This document shows, in pieces, positions 31,245-39,349 of a DNA stretch of 64,000 nt. Numbering within the stretch: the stretch's first letter is position 1; each line of letters begins with the position of its first letter. The DNA comes from Oscillospiraceae bacterium (GTDB taxonomy: Bacteria; Bacillota; Clostridia; Oscillospirales; Oscillospiraceae). The notes under the pieces were generated by a model. The model made no database searches. It saw only the letters and a program-made list of their open reading frames with translations, and had not been told where the DNA came from. A program made the position numbers and the translations under genes. The stretch lies in NCBI GenBank assembly GCA_916988195.3, contig CAKASQ030000004.1:1-64000 (forward strand), in the 5' to 3' direction.

Positions 31245-33483
31245 ACGGTTGCTCCTTTGCCCATTCCAGCACGAACACGACACTTAAAACGTCCTGTTCC
31301 GTGACCGGCTGCGAGACTGCCGACACAACGGCGTCGTAATCAATGGGCAGGCTGCTGTTTTCCGCAATCTGCCACGGCTGCGTCAAAGGAAACGTCTCAA
31401 ACCCGTTTTCTTTGGTAGTCTGGACATTGTTGATCTTGAAGCCGAGCTGCTGGCTGTCTACCGGCTCATGCGCCATATCCGTTGTGAACGGAACAAGCGT
31501 CCAGCCGTTTTTGGCAAAGATCTCGACTGAGGACACGACAACCGCACCGGTAGAGCCGTTGATGATCTCGGCACTGCCGGTGTAGACTTTGCCGTTTTCA
31601 TCAACGACGAGCGGCAAAGTGACCGGAACTGTTACCGAAAACACCTCTGTAATTTCCCAGTGTGCGTAATATGTCGTTGCGGAAGTTTCCTTGAAAATGG
31701 TATCTTCCGCAACCTCCGAACCACCGGTCGCCTCGGTGAACCAACCTAAAAACTCTGCGTTTTTGCGCGTCGGTTCCGTCGGCAAAACCAGCTTTTTGTC
31801 GTAGGTTTGCTGCGTCGTTTCGCTCTCGCCGTTTCCCATGTCCCATGTAATGTCATAGGTGTTTGCGGTGTACTGCGCGTAAAACGTCGTGCTGGCAGTA
31901 ATCGTGACGGTGCTGTAAAGGCTGCCGCCGCTCTTAGATGTGAACCATCCCTTAAACGTGTAGCCGGTCTTGATCGGCACATTGCCCGGCGTCGTCGGCT
32001 TGCTGTTCGGCTGGACGGTTTCGCTGTATGTCTCTTTGCCGTCGATCAAACCACCGTTGCTACCTGCGTCCCATGTAACGGTCAAAGAGACGGTCGCGCC
32101 GCAATCGTCGCATTTGCCGTCACCGTTGGAATCTACATGGTCGGCGTATTCTTCGCCACTTGCCTTGCAGACGGAACAGGTCTTTGTGCGCTTGTGCTGG
32201 GTATCGCTTACGCTTGACCACTTGCCGTAAGTAAAAGAATGGCCAGCGTACTCATAGTCGCTGGTGGAACAGGTCGCGCAGCTTCTCGTGCGTCTGTGCT
32301 GGCTATCACTGTAATTTGACCACGTCCCATATTTGAAGCTGTGGTTGGCGTAGGTATAACCGGAATACCCGCAAAGACTGCATGATGCGCTTCTGCGGTG
32401 TTGGGTATCTGAGTCATTTTCCCAACTTCCGTATTTCAGGGAATGGCTTTGCGTGGTGCTGGAGCCGACGTCAGAATTACAGATGCTGCAATGCTTTTCC
32501 ACGGAGTGCTTCGTATCGTCGTACTCATAATACTGCGTGCTTGTGCTATGGCGACCGTACTGATACTTGCCGCCACCTCCGCAATCATCGCAAGTGCCAT
32601 ACCGGCGATGCTGGCTGGTCGAGTAATATTCCCAATCACCATAGGAATACGAGCCGTGGGACGTGCCCCAATCAACGACTTCGCCGCAGTCTTGGCAGAT
32701 TTCTTCCCAATCACATCCATCCCACGACGTATAGGTATTGTTGTGCTGGCAGGACGTATCTTCTTCGTAGCCGCACTTTGTGCAGACACCTCTGGAATTG
32801 AAACTATGGGATTGCGTGTGGCGATACGCATACTCGTTTGCGCTGCAATTCGTACAGCACTCCCAGACGTAATGCTTGGATTCGTCCTTCTGCTCATAAT
32901 CGTAGGTGAAGCTGCACGAAGAGCAGTTACAACCGGAAACGCCGCAAGCGCCGGAGGAAATCATAAGAACGGGGTATGCCGCGACAAAGGTGATGCCTTT
33001 TGCGTCAAGAATGCCCATCGTGACCTCATCGCAGGTTACGATTTCGAGCGCAGACATATCTACGCCCGAAAATGCAGTGTCCGAGATGTAAAAACTCTCG
33101 TCGTTGTAGTGCAGCTGCAACTGGTTCAGATTTGCGCAATCCTTGAACGCATCCGCGCCAAGGTTTGCAAACGAGGGCAGAACGCAAGATTTCAGGTTTG
33201 TGCAACCTGAAAACCAAAATGTGACATCCGGCACGATCATGTGCGCGCCGGGATCAAATTTTACGCTTGTGATGTTTTCCCGCATTTCATGCCACGGCTG
33301 ATCTTCCGCGCTTGTGAATGCGGCAATTCTGCCGTTGCCGGAGATAGAAAGGGTGCCGCTGTCGTCCAACGTCCACGTCAAATAGCCGGTGGGCGTTTTC
33401 TCCGCAGCAAACGCGGAAATGCTCAGTGAAAACAGCATACAAAGAGCCAGCACAAATGCGGTGAATTTTTTGAAATTCTTCAT
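31237..33483 (-). CDS. Large secreted multi-repeat surface protein
   Basis: 748 residues. The signal peptide (1-27, ending SAFA) is followed by a leucine-rich-repeat-like part (about 60-150), then about eight CxxC modules of roughly 40 residues (for example DTQHRRSASCSLCGYSG) that could bind zinc. Two InlB-type B repeats follow (GYTFKGWFTSKSGGSLYS; NAEFLGWFTEATGGSEV), then a C-terminal 170-residue beta-rich domain (SVTVPVTLPLVVDENG to SVVFVLEW). That last domain is also present in the two small secreted proteins of this operon. Adhesion or mating-pair contact is inferred. The first base of ATG 33483 overlaps the preceding stop. Confidence 0.78.
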   Translation of the reverse strand: MKNFKKFTAFVLALCMLFSLSISAFAAEKTPTGYLTWTLDDSGTLSISGNGRIAAFTSAEDQPWHEMRENITSVKFDPGAHMIVPDVTFWFSGCTNLKSCVLPSFANLGADAFKDCANLNQLQLHYNDESFYISDTAFSGVDMSALEIVTCDEVTMGILDAKGITFVAAYPVLMISSGACGVSGCNCSSCSFTYDYEQKDESKHYVWECCTNCSANEYAYRHTQSHSFNSRGVCTKCGYEEDTSCQHNNTYTSWDGCDWEEICQDCGEVVDWGTSHGSYSYGDWEYYSTSQHRRYGTCDDCGGGGKYQYGRHSTSTQYYEYDDTKHSVEKHCSICNSDVGSSTTQSHSLKYGSWENDSDTQHRRSASCSLCGYSGYTYANHSFKYGTWSNYSDSQHRRTRSCATCSTSDYEYAGHSFTYGKWSSVSDTQHKRTKTCSVCKASGEEYADHVDSNGDGKCDDCGATVSLTVTWDAGSNGGLIDGKETYSETVQPNSKPTTPGNVPIKTGYTFKGWFTSKSGGSLYSTVTITASTTFYAQYTANTYDITWDMGNGESETTQQTYDKKLVLPTEPTRKNAEFLGWFTEATGGSEVAEDTIFKETSATTYYAHWEITEVFSVTVPVTLPLVVDENGKVYTGSAEIINGSTGAVVVSSVEIFAKNGWTLVPFTTDMAHEPVDSQQLGFKINNVQTTKENGFETFPLTQPWQIAENSSLPIDYDAVVSAVSQPVTEQDVLSVVFVLEWAKEQPYG

Positions 33484-34004
33484 TATGCAGCCTCCTTTTC
33501 GTTTACAGCGGCAATCGTGAAGATCACGGTCGCGGCGTTGATGTTCGTGACGGCTTCACTCGCGGAAACCTTTGCCTTGTAGCGAATTGCCAGCGACTTT
33601 TCTGCACTAATCGCTGGGAACGCGCCGTCGACAAGTGTCAGACTGCCCGCGCCTTTCGTGCTACAACCATTGATGCTAAGTGCGATGCTGTTCTTGCTTG
33701 CCGTAAAATCGTCAAAATTGCCAATCTCAAACGTTCCCGCCTTAACATCCACCTTGGTCACGCGGATTGCGCCGGTCTTCCCAGTATTTGTGATAGCGGC
33801 GTTATTTGCACAAACGACGTAGCCATCTACCAACGAGACAGGCAACGCGGCGGGAACCGTGCATGAGATCGGCGACACAGTATTTACGACGGTTAACGTG
33901 ACGGGAACCTTTGCTTCGGTTGTCTCAGCCGCTGATACGCCCACGCTCAGTGACAGAATCATTGTCAGTGCTAACAGAAAAGTGATAAGTTTCTTCTTAT
34001 CCAT
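33483..34004 (-). CDS. Small secreted protein with the shared beta-rich domain
   Basis: 173 residues. The signal peptide is MDKKKLITFLLALTMILSLS then VGVSAAE. The mature part (CTVPAALPVSLVDGYVV to AATVIFTIAAV) aligns by eye with the C-terminal domain of its large neighbour and with the 35444 protein: VP..LP, G.V, A.I.N, a V-x-V pair and a final hydrophobic strand. There is no LPxTG motif. Overlapping stop-start codons (TGATG at 34004) tie it to the SLH gene. Confidence 0.72.
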   Translation of the reverse strand: MDKKKLITFLLALTMILSLSVGVSAAETTEAKVPVTLTVVNTVSPISCTVPAALPVSLVDGYVVCANNAAITNTGKTGAIRVTKVDVKAGTFEIGNFDDFTASKNSIALSINGCSTKGAGSLTLVDGAFPAISAEKSLAIRYKAKVSASEAVTNINAATVIFTIAAVNEKEAA

Positions 34005-35377
34005 CACAGCACCTCCTTCGCCCAGAGGTATGCGGTATGGAGCGTCAACTCCGTCTGTACGGAACCGATCTGCTTGCCGTCGCGGAATGCTGTGATCGTG
34101 ACCGTGCAATCCACGTTGCCAAACTCCGGCGCTTCGAGAAGTGTAAGTGTAGAAATGCTCTTGCCCGCAGCCAGCTCAAAAGCGTCGGCAATGAGCGCAT
34201 TGTCTTTGTTGCGGCGAATTTCTACCTTATAGGTATCGTTCTTGCTGTTGTTGGTAAACTTAGCTTTTACACTGGATTCTCCGACAAGAGCATATAGATG
34301 AGCAGGAGCAGTAATATCAATCTGATTGTCCGCGACAATGGCGTTGAGCTGCTTCTGGGCTTCGCGCAGTCCGGAAACGTCGTAAAAAATGACTTCCGTT
34401 TCCTTGTGCTGCTTCGCACGTTCGGTGATACGAACCTTGATCGTGTCAATGACCGCAAGGGTGGAATCTCTGTCATAAATGACTTTCACGGCATCGTCTA
34501 CGCGGGCTACGACAACAGCGGGCATATTCGTCCCAGCGTTGCAGTACACGGCTTTTGTACCGCCGCCCCAGACGAGTAGCCGACCTTTGACGGTCACGTT
34601 ATCGAGCGTGATTTTACCGTCTGCCGCACCGCAGCCGATGATGAGATCGCCGTCTACGGTCAGGTTTTTCAGCTCTACATCGTCGGTGCGGATCAATACG
34701 CTGCCCTTGATGTCTTTGTCGTAGGTTCCCTTGGACACAATGTAAGTGCCGATAATGTTGTAAAAAATCTGGGCAAACTCGGCGCGTGTGATATTGTCCA
34801 GCGGAGCAAGGACTTTGCCGCGGCCGTGAATGTAGTCTGCACCGACCATCGCACGCACATAGGGCAGCGCCCAGTTGGAAATCTCGCTGCGGTCAGAAAA
34901 TGCAGACAGGTCTGTTTTGGAATACGAATCGTAGTCCAGCTCCAGTGCGCGTGCAACGACCGTCATGGCTTCTTGCCGCGAAATCGGCGCATCCGGGGCC
35001 ATTGTTGAGCTGCTGCGCCCGTTGTAAGTACCCATCTGGACGGCAAGCGCCACGTCCTTGTAATACCACTTGCTCTTGGATACGTCCTTATACTGCGAAA
35101 TATCTGCCGCCTTATAGCACCCGAATGAGCGGTTGATGATTGCTGCCATCTCCGCGCGGGTCATATCACCATTGGGGTCGATGACGGTCGAGCTCTTGCC
35201 GTACAGCAAACCGTTGTCCACGGCAGCGGATACGGCTTCGGCGTACCATGCGGTACGGTCATAATCCTTAAAATCCGTAGCCTTGCGGGTAGTCGTATTT
35301 GCCGCCGATGCCCCCACCGCCAGTGACAGGCACGACACGACGGCGAGAATCATTGCGAGGATTCGTTTCTTTTTCAC
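34004..35377 (-). CDS. SLH-domain surface-anchor protein
   Basis: 457 residues with a signal peptide (to about residue 26). Three SLH repeats follow at about 30-190 (TDFKDYDRTAWYAEAV; KDVSKSKWYYKDVALAVQMG; SDRSEISNWALPYVRAM), each ending with the RAEMAAIINR/RQEAMTVVAR/RAEFAQIFYN helix that binds secondary wall polymer. A beta-helix-like stretch (VELKNLTVDGDLIIGCGAAD) and a C-terminal beta region complete it. It may anchor the co-encoded secreted proteins. GTG 35377 follows AAGGAGGTATTCAA. Confidence 0.85.
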   Translation of the reverse strand: MKKKRILAMILAVVSCLSLAVGASAANTTTRKATDFKDYDRTAWYAEAVSAAVDNGLLYGKSSTVIDPNGDMTRAEMAAIINRSFGCYKAADISQYKDVSKSKWYYKDVALAVQMGTYNGRSSSTMAPDAPISRQEAMTVVARALELDYDSYSKTDLSAFSDRSEISNWALPYVRAMVGADYIHGRGKVLAPLDNITRAEFAQIFYNIIGTYIVSKGTYDKDIKGSVLIRTDDVELKNLTVDGDLIIGCGAADGKITLDNVTVKGRLLVWGGGTKAVYCNAGTNMPAVVVARVDDAVKVIYDRDSTLAVIDTIKVRITERAKQHKETEVIFYDVSGLREAQKQLNAIVADNQIDITAPAHLYALVGESSVKAKFTNNSKNDTYKVEIRRNKDNALIADAFELAAGKSISTLTLLEAPEFGNVDCTVTITAFRDGKQIGSVQTELTLHTAYLWAKEVL

Positions 35378-35401
35378 TTGAATACCTCCTTCAATCTGGA
35401 C

Positions 35402-35426
35402 AGGGGAACGCTTTTGGCGTTCCCCT
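35402..35426 (-). terminator. Intercistronic hairpin after the first secreted-protein gene
   Basis: AGGGGAACGC and GCGTTCCCCT arms around a five-base loop, without a T-run and 10-15 bases before the next ribosome site. It may partially terminate, or stabilise the upstream message so the 35444 product is made in excess. Confidence 0.6.
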
Positions 35427-35443
35427 GATAGCAGGCGAGTGGA

Positions 35444-36061
35444 TTAGACTGCATCCCAAGCAATAATGAACAGGACGCTTGCGATGGCGGTGTTGGTCAC
35501 AGCTTCGGAAACCGGAGTCACAATGGCGTCATAGGCAATGCCAATGGAGTTTGCGGAGGTGTCGCCCACGCCGGACATGTAGCAGCCTTCCACGGCGCTG
35601 TCCAGAAGCGTCTGCTTGCTGGCATCCTTGTTGTCCGTTGCCGCAGCGACGCCGTCACCAACGGAAAGCTGGAAACCGAACTTGTTGGAGTTGACTTTCT
35701 CATGCGCGAGGGTGGCCTTGTCACCGAACGCAGCCAGCGACCATCCCTGTGCGGCTTCGATGCTCACGGAATTGACCTTGACAGCGCCGAACGAATTGTT
35801 GACGATCTTCGCATCGGTGGCGGTGGAAACGGTGCCGTCGGTGCCGACGGCGATGGGCAGCACGGTCGGAACAGTGACGCTCATTTTGGTAGCTGCGGGG
35901 TCGCCGCCGATGCTGCCGTCAGCAGTGGACGAGAGCGTGACACTGGATGTGCCGGTGCCTCCCGAAGCGTCAACGGTGTTGGCAGCGGAAGCGGAAATGG
36001 CGAGGGATGCGAGCATACAAATTGCGAGAACGAGGGAAATGATCTTCTTAAAGTTTTTCAT
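35444..36061 (-). CDS. Secreted protein with the shared beta-rich domain
   Basis: 205 residues. The signal peptide MKNFKKIISLVLAICMLASL then AISASA is almost the same as in the large 31237 protein. The mature part is Thr/Ser/Ala-rich with MSVTVPTVLPIAVGTDG, IVNNSFGAVKVNSV and the closing AIASVLFIIAWDAV. Composition and expected high expression (strong ATG site, downstream hairpin) resemble a structural subunit such as a pilin or coat protein, but no known class is recognised. Confidence 0.7.
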   Translation of the reverse strand: MKNFKKIISLVLAICMLASLAISASAANTVDASGGTGTSSVTLSSTADGSIGGDPAATKMSVTVPTVLPIAVGTDGTVSTATDAKIVNNSFGAVKVNSVSIEAAQGWSLAAFGDKATLAHEKVNSNKFGFQLSVGDGVAAATDNKDASKQTLLDSAVEGCYMSGVGDTSANSIGIAYDAIVTPVSEAVTNTAIASVLFIIAWDAV

Positions 36062-36088
36062 TGTAAATTACTCCTTTTGTTTTGAAAA

Positions 36089-36643
36089 TTAGTTTTTGAT
36101 GGTGATTGTGATAATAGCCCCGGCTGTGCCGATAATATCGCCGGTTTCGGGGTCGAGATTGTGAAAATATGCGGTACACTCATATGTACCGGCAGGAAGA
36201 ACCACGTCCAACTTGGCGCGTTCAATTTTGCTGCCAACGGCGATAGCGCCAGATTCATAAATCTGTTCGCCGGTGTCATTGCGGACGATCTGAACCTTTT
36301 GCGGATAGTTATTGATGCTTTCATTGACCAGCATCAAGTTTCCCTCCGAAGAACCGTCCTCAAAGATCGGCGCGGTGTTGGCAGAAATGTTTATCATGCC
36401 CTCGGCTACTTTCTCATTTAACCGCGCTTCGATTTCCTCTGGCGAAAGGTTGTCCCAGCCGCCCTCAGTAGCAGACGAATCATAAACAATTCCGGCTTTG
36501 GCGCGGGCTTCTTCCTTTGTCATAGGGGTGCGGAGCGTAATGGTGATGAAAATGATCGCGCCGATGGCGACGGCGACGAGAACGCCAGCGCCGATCCAGA
36601 CGGGCGTGCGCGAGTTGGACGTGTGCTTGGGATGGTAATTCAT
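36089..36643 (-). CDS. Membrane-anchored extracytoplasmic protein, unknown
   Basis: 184 residues. One N-terminal membrane segment (VWIGAGVLVAVAIGAIIFITI, split VWIGAGVLVAVAIG and AIIFITI) precedes an extracytoplasmic part containing LSPEEIEARLNEKVAEGM and a beta-rich end with LDVVLPAGTYECTAYFHNLD. ATG 36643 follows AGGAGGATTCTCT. It is the first gene of the surface-protein series and may help assemble or retain the secreted products; that is inference from position only. Confidence 0.65.
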   Translation of the reverse strand: MNYHPKHTSNSRTPVWIGAGVLVAVAIGAIIFITITLRTPMTKEEARAKAGIVYDSSATEGGWDNLSPEEIEARLNEKVAEGMINISANTAPIFEDGSSEGNLMLVNESINNYPQKVQIVRNDTGEQIYESGAIAVGSKIERAKLDVVLPAGTYECTAYFHNLDPETGDIIGTAGAIITITIKN

Positions 36644-36676
36644 AGAGAATCCTCCTAAAATAAATTTGTCAGGGCG

Positions 36677-36711
36677 GCACCACCAGACGGTGCAATAGCT
36701 TGCGGTGGTGC
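36677..36711 (-). terminator. Hairpin after parB
   Basis: GCACCACC and GGTGGTGC arms, perfect 8 bp, just beyond the parB stop; no T-run, so termination is tentative. Confidence 0.4.
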
Positions 36712-36714
36712 ATA

Positions 36715-39279
36715 TTAACGTGTGGGGACCGGCTTGCTCGGGTGCAGAATTTCCGTTTTCTGCTTCGCCCGTGCTTCGCGCTGGCGGCGATCCTCCAGCG
36801 CAGAATAGATGCTTTCTACAATTTGCATCGGCGTCATGGTAACATCCGGAAAATATCTGCGCAGCCGGTCGCCGCCCAGTGTAACTTTCGTCGCGTACAT
36901 ATTGTCGCGTTGAGAATTGTGTTCAATCGGTTCTTCGTCCGCTGCCGTTTTTGGCTCGTCTTGCTTCTTTTCGTCTGCGTTGAGCGGAATAACATTGCTG
37001 GCAGACTCCGGTGCTGTATCCGGTTTTTCTGCTGCCTGCGTAACAGGCGGCTGCGGCGCAGGCTCCTGCTTCGGCGGCTCCTGAATGACCGGTTTCATCT
37101 CCGGGGGCGCAGGCGGTGCGGTCGTTGTCGAAGTGACCGGCGGTGTATTGATGGGCTGCGTGGGTGGTGTCGGCGTTGGCGTGACAGGCGGCGTATTAGC
37201 GGTCTGCGCGGGCGGTGTCGGCGTACTCGGCGTTACCATTGATGCAACCGGAAACGGCGGCGCTGTCTGCGTCGGCTCTGGCTTCGGTGGTTCGGATTTC
37301 GGCGGTTCAGGCGGCTTGACCGGTTGAAGGTCTTTGTCCTCCAGAATATCGCGCATCGTCTTGTCGTCCAGCTTGCCGCTTTTTTCTGCGTCGCGCAGGC
37401 GCTGAACCCGTTTGACTGTTGGCTTGAGGTTCAGCCCCATTAAATCAATGACCGCAGTCTGGTTCTCGGGTTTGAGAAAGGACAATGCCGACGCAATGGA
37501 CAGCTCCAGCGAATTGCTGTCTACTGCTTCGCAGACCTCTTTGGACGCTTCGGAAAGACGGATGATACGGTTCAGCTTGCTTGTGCTGATACCCATTTCC
37601 TTTGCCAGCATTTCGTCGCTGTTCAGCTCGTCCGCGCTGGGCTCACCGCGCTTTTTTCTGCCTGCCTTGCGTTTCATCGCGGTCATTTTATTGCGCAATG
37701 TCCGCGACAAATCGTAGGTAGAAATGTGTGGGCGGTGCAGGTTGCTGTCCGCGACGAGAATCATGGCGTCATTGTCGTCGATTTTCTGGATGATGGCAGG
37801 AACCGGGTAATTCAGTTCCCGCGCGATCATGTGCCGCCGCTGTCCGGAGAGGATTTCCAAACCGCCTTTGGGATTCAGGCGCGTCAATACCGGGTCTTTT
37901 ACGCCGTTCAGCTCGATAGACTTTTTCAGCTCCTTGTAATCGTCGCTGGTCACATCGACGGAAACGGTGTTGAACTCGGATTTTTCCAGATACGCAGGAT
38001 GAAGCGTAATGAAGTAGGATTCGCCGTCCTTCGGAACGGGCAAATCTTTCATTGCCTTTTCGTCCGGGGGCATGAGCCGCTCGTCGAAAATCTTTGTGAT
38101 TTTCGTTCCGGAGGGACCCAGCGCGGCAGGACCGGGCATGAACGCCGGTGCGGGTTTGACCGCAGCGGGCTTTTCGGGCTGTTTCGGTGGTGTATCTGGT
38201 TTCTTTGCGTCTACATCTGCCTTTTCCGGAGATGGAGCCGTTTTCGGCTTTTCCTCCGGTTTCTTCGGCTCCGATGCCGGTACAGGCTTTACCTCGGTCG
38301 GCTTTTCTGGCTGCTTCGGTGGTGTATCTGGTTTCTTTGCGTCTGCATCTGCCTTTTCCGGAGATGGAGCCGTTTTCGGCTTTTCCTCCGGTTTCTTTGG
38401 TTCCGCTGCTGGCGCGATTTTAGCCCCAGCTGGCTTCTCAGGCTGCTTCGGCGGTGCGTCCGGTTTTTTTCCGTCTGCATCTGCTTTTTCCGGAGACGGA
38501 GCCGCTTTCGGCTTTTCTTCCGCTTTCTTTGGCTCTGCCGCTGGCGCGGGTTTTACCTCGGTCGGCTTCTCAGGCGGCTTTGGTGGTGCGTCTGGTTTTT
38601 TACCGGCTGCATCTGCCTTTTCCGGAGATGGAGCCGTTTTTGGCTTTTCTTCCGGTTTCTTTGGTTCCGGTGCTGGCGCGATTTTAGCCCCAGCTGGCTT
38701 CTCAGGCTGCTTCGGCGGTGTGTCCGGTTTTTTTCCGTCTGCATCTGCCTTTTCCGGAGATGGAGCCGCTTTCGGCTTTTCCTCCGGTTTCTTCGGTCCC
38801 GGTGCTGGCGCAGGTTTTACCTCGGCTGGCTTCTCGGGAGATTTCAGCGGCACGTCTGGCTTTTTGCCGTCTGCCGCTTTATCCGGTGCCTTTTCGGTCG
38901 TGTCGCGCTTTTTGCCGATTTCACTCTCAGGCAGCAGCTTTCCGGGCGGTGTGCCTTCGCCTTTGTTCCGGAAACGGAAGTCTTTTGCTTCTTTCTCGGT
39001 CATGTCGTAGATAAAAGCGGGAATTTCCGTTTTCTTTGCAAATTCGCTTGCTTTGCGGCGGCGATTGCCGGAGACGATCTGATACTCTCCGTCCTCGCGC
39101 TGGCGCAGGATAACCGGCTCCTGTACGCCTTTTAGGACGATGCTGCTTGTCAACGCTTCGAGACTTTTTTGGCTCGGCGGTGCGAAGACGCTGCCGGGCA
39201 AGTCATGGATTTTAGAAAGCGGAATGTTGACCGGTTTCCTTTCCTGCTTTGTGGGGTCGCGGGCTTTTTCTTCTGCCAT
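36715..39279 (-). CDS. ParB/Spo0J-family protein with two ParB-N-like domains and a long repeat linker
   Basis: 854 residues. A first ParB-N domain (about 15-105; NIPLSKIHDLPGS, VSGNRRRKASEF) and a second (about 425-520; GLEILSGQRRHMIARELN) flank about 300 residues of tandem repeats of the type KPEEKPKAAPSPEKADADGK then KPDAPPKQPEKP (six to seven copies). A helix-turn-helix region follows (EMLAKEMGISTSKLNRIIRL), then a Pro-rich tail. It should bind centromere-like DNA for ICE maintenance. No ParA is visible nearby. ATG 39279 follows GGAGGTAACAC. Confidence 0.85.
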   Translation of the reverse strand: MAEEKARDPTKQERKPVNIPLSKIHDLPGSVFAPPSQKSLEALTSSIVLKGVQEPVILRQREDGEYQIVSGNRRRKASEFAKKTEIPAFIYDMTEKEAKDFRFRNKGEGTPPGKLLPESEIGKKRDTTEKAPDKAADGKKPDVPLKSPEKPAEVKPAPAPGPKKPEEKPKAAPSPEKADADGKKPDTPPKQPEKPAGAKIAPAPEPKKPEEKPKTAPSPEKADAAGKKPDAPPKPPEKPTEVKPAPAAEPKKAEEKPKAAPSPEKADADGKKPDAPPKQPEKPAGAKIAPAAEPKKPEEKPKTAPSPEKADADAKKPDTPPKQPEKPTEVKPVPASEPKKPEEKPKTAPSPEKADVDAKKPDTPPKQPEKPAAVKPAPAFMPGPAALGPSGTKITKIFDERLMPPDEKAMKDLPVPKDGESYFITLHPAYLEKSEFNTVSVDVTSDDYKELKKSIELNGVKDPVLTRLNPKGGLEILSGQRRHMIARELNYPVPAIIQKIDDNDAMILVADSNLHRPHISTYDLSRTLRNKMTAMKRKAGRKKRGEPSADELNSDEMLAKEMGISTSKLNRIIRLSEASKEVCEAVDSNSLELSIASALSFLKPENQTAVIDLMGLNLKPTVKRVQRLRDAEKSGKLDDKTMRDILEDKDLQPVKPPEPPKSEPPKPEPTQTAPPFPVASMVTPSTPTPPAQTANTPPVTPTPTPPTQPINTPPVTSTTTAPPAPPEMKPVIQEPPKQEPAPQPPVTQAAEKPDTAPESASNVIPLNADEKKQDEPKTAADEEPIEHNSQRDNMYATKVTLGGDRLRRYFPDVTMTPMQIVESIYSALEDRRQREARAKQKTEILHPSKPVPTR

Positions 39280-39310
39280 GTGTTACCTCCAAATGATTTT
39301 TTATATCAAA

Positions 39311-39337
39311 AAATACGTCTCACCGTGAGATTCATTT
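39311..39337. repeat. ICE palindrome, copy 11, with a decayed half-copy beside it
   Basis: AAATACGTCTCAC with a decayed right arm GTGAGATTCATTT, followed at 39338-39355 by a half-site CTACCGTAAGACTTATTT. The same two-unit degenerate layout is seen at 6017-6074. It lies in the repA-parB gap and reaches the repA stop. Confidence 0.78.
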
Positions 39338-39349
39338 CTACCGTAAGAC

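Noticed and set aside
38072-39010. Long plus-strand frames opposite the parB repeats
   Set aside because: They are antisense shadows of the Lys/Pro/Ala repeats, Gly/Phe/Ser-rich and lacking initiation signals.
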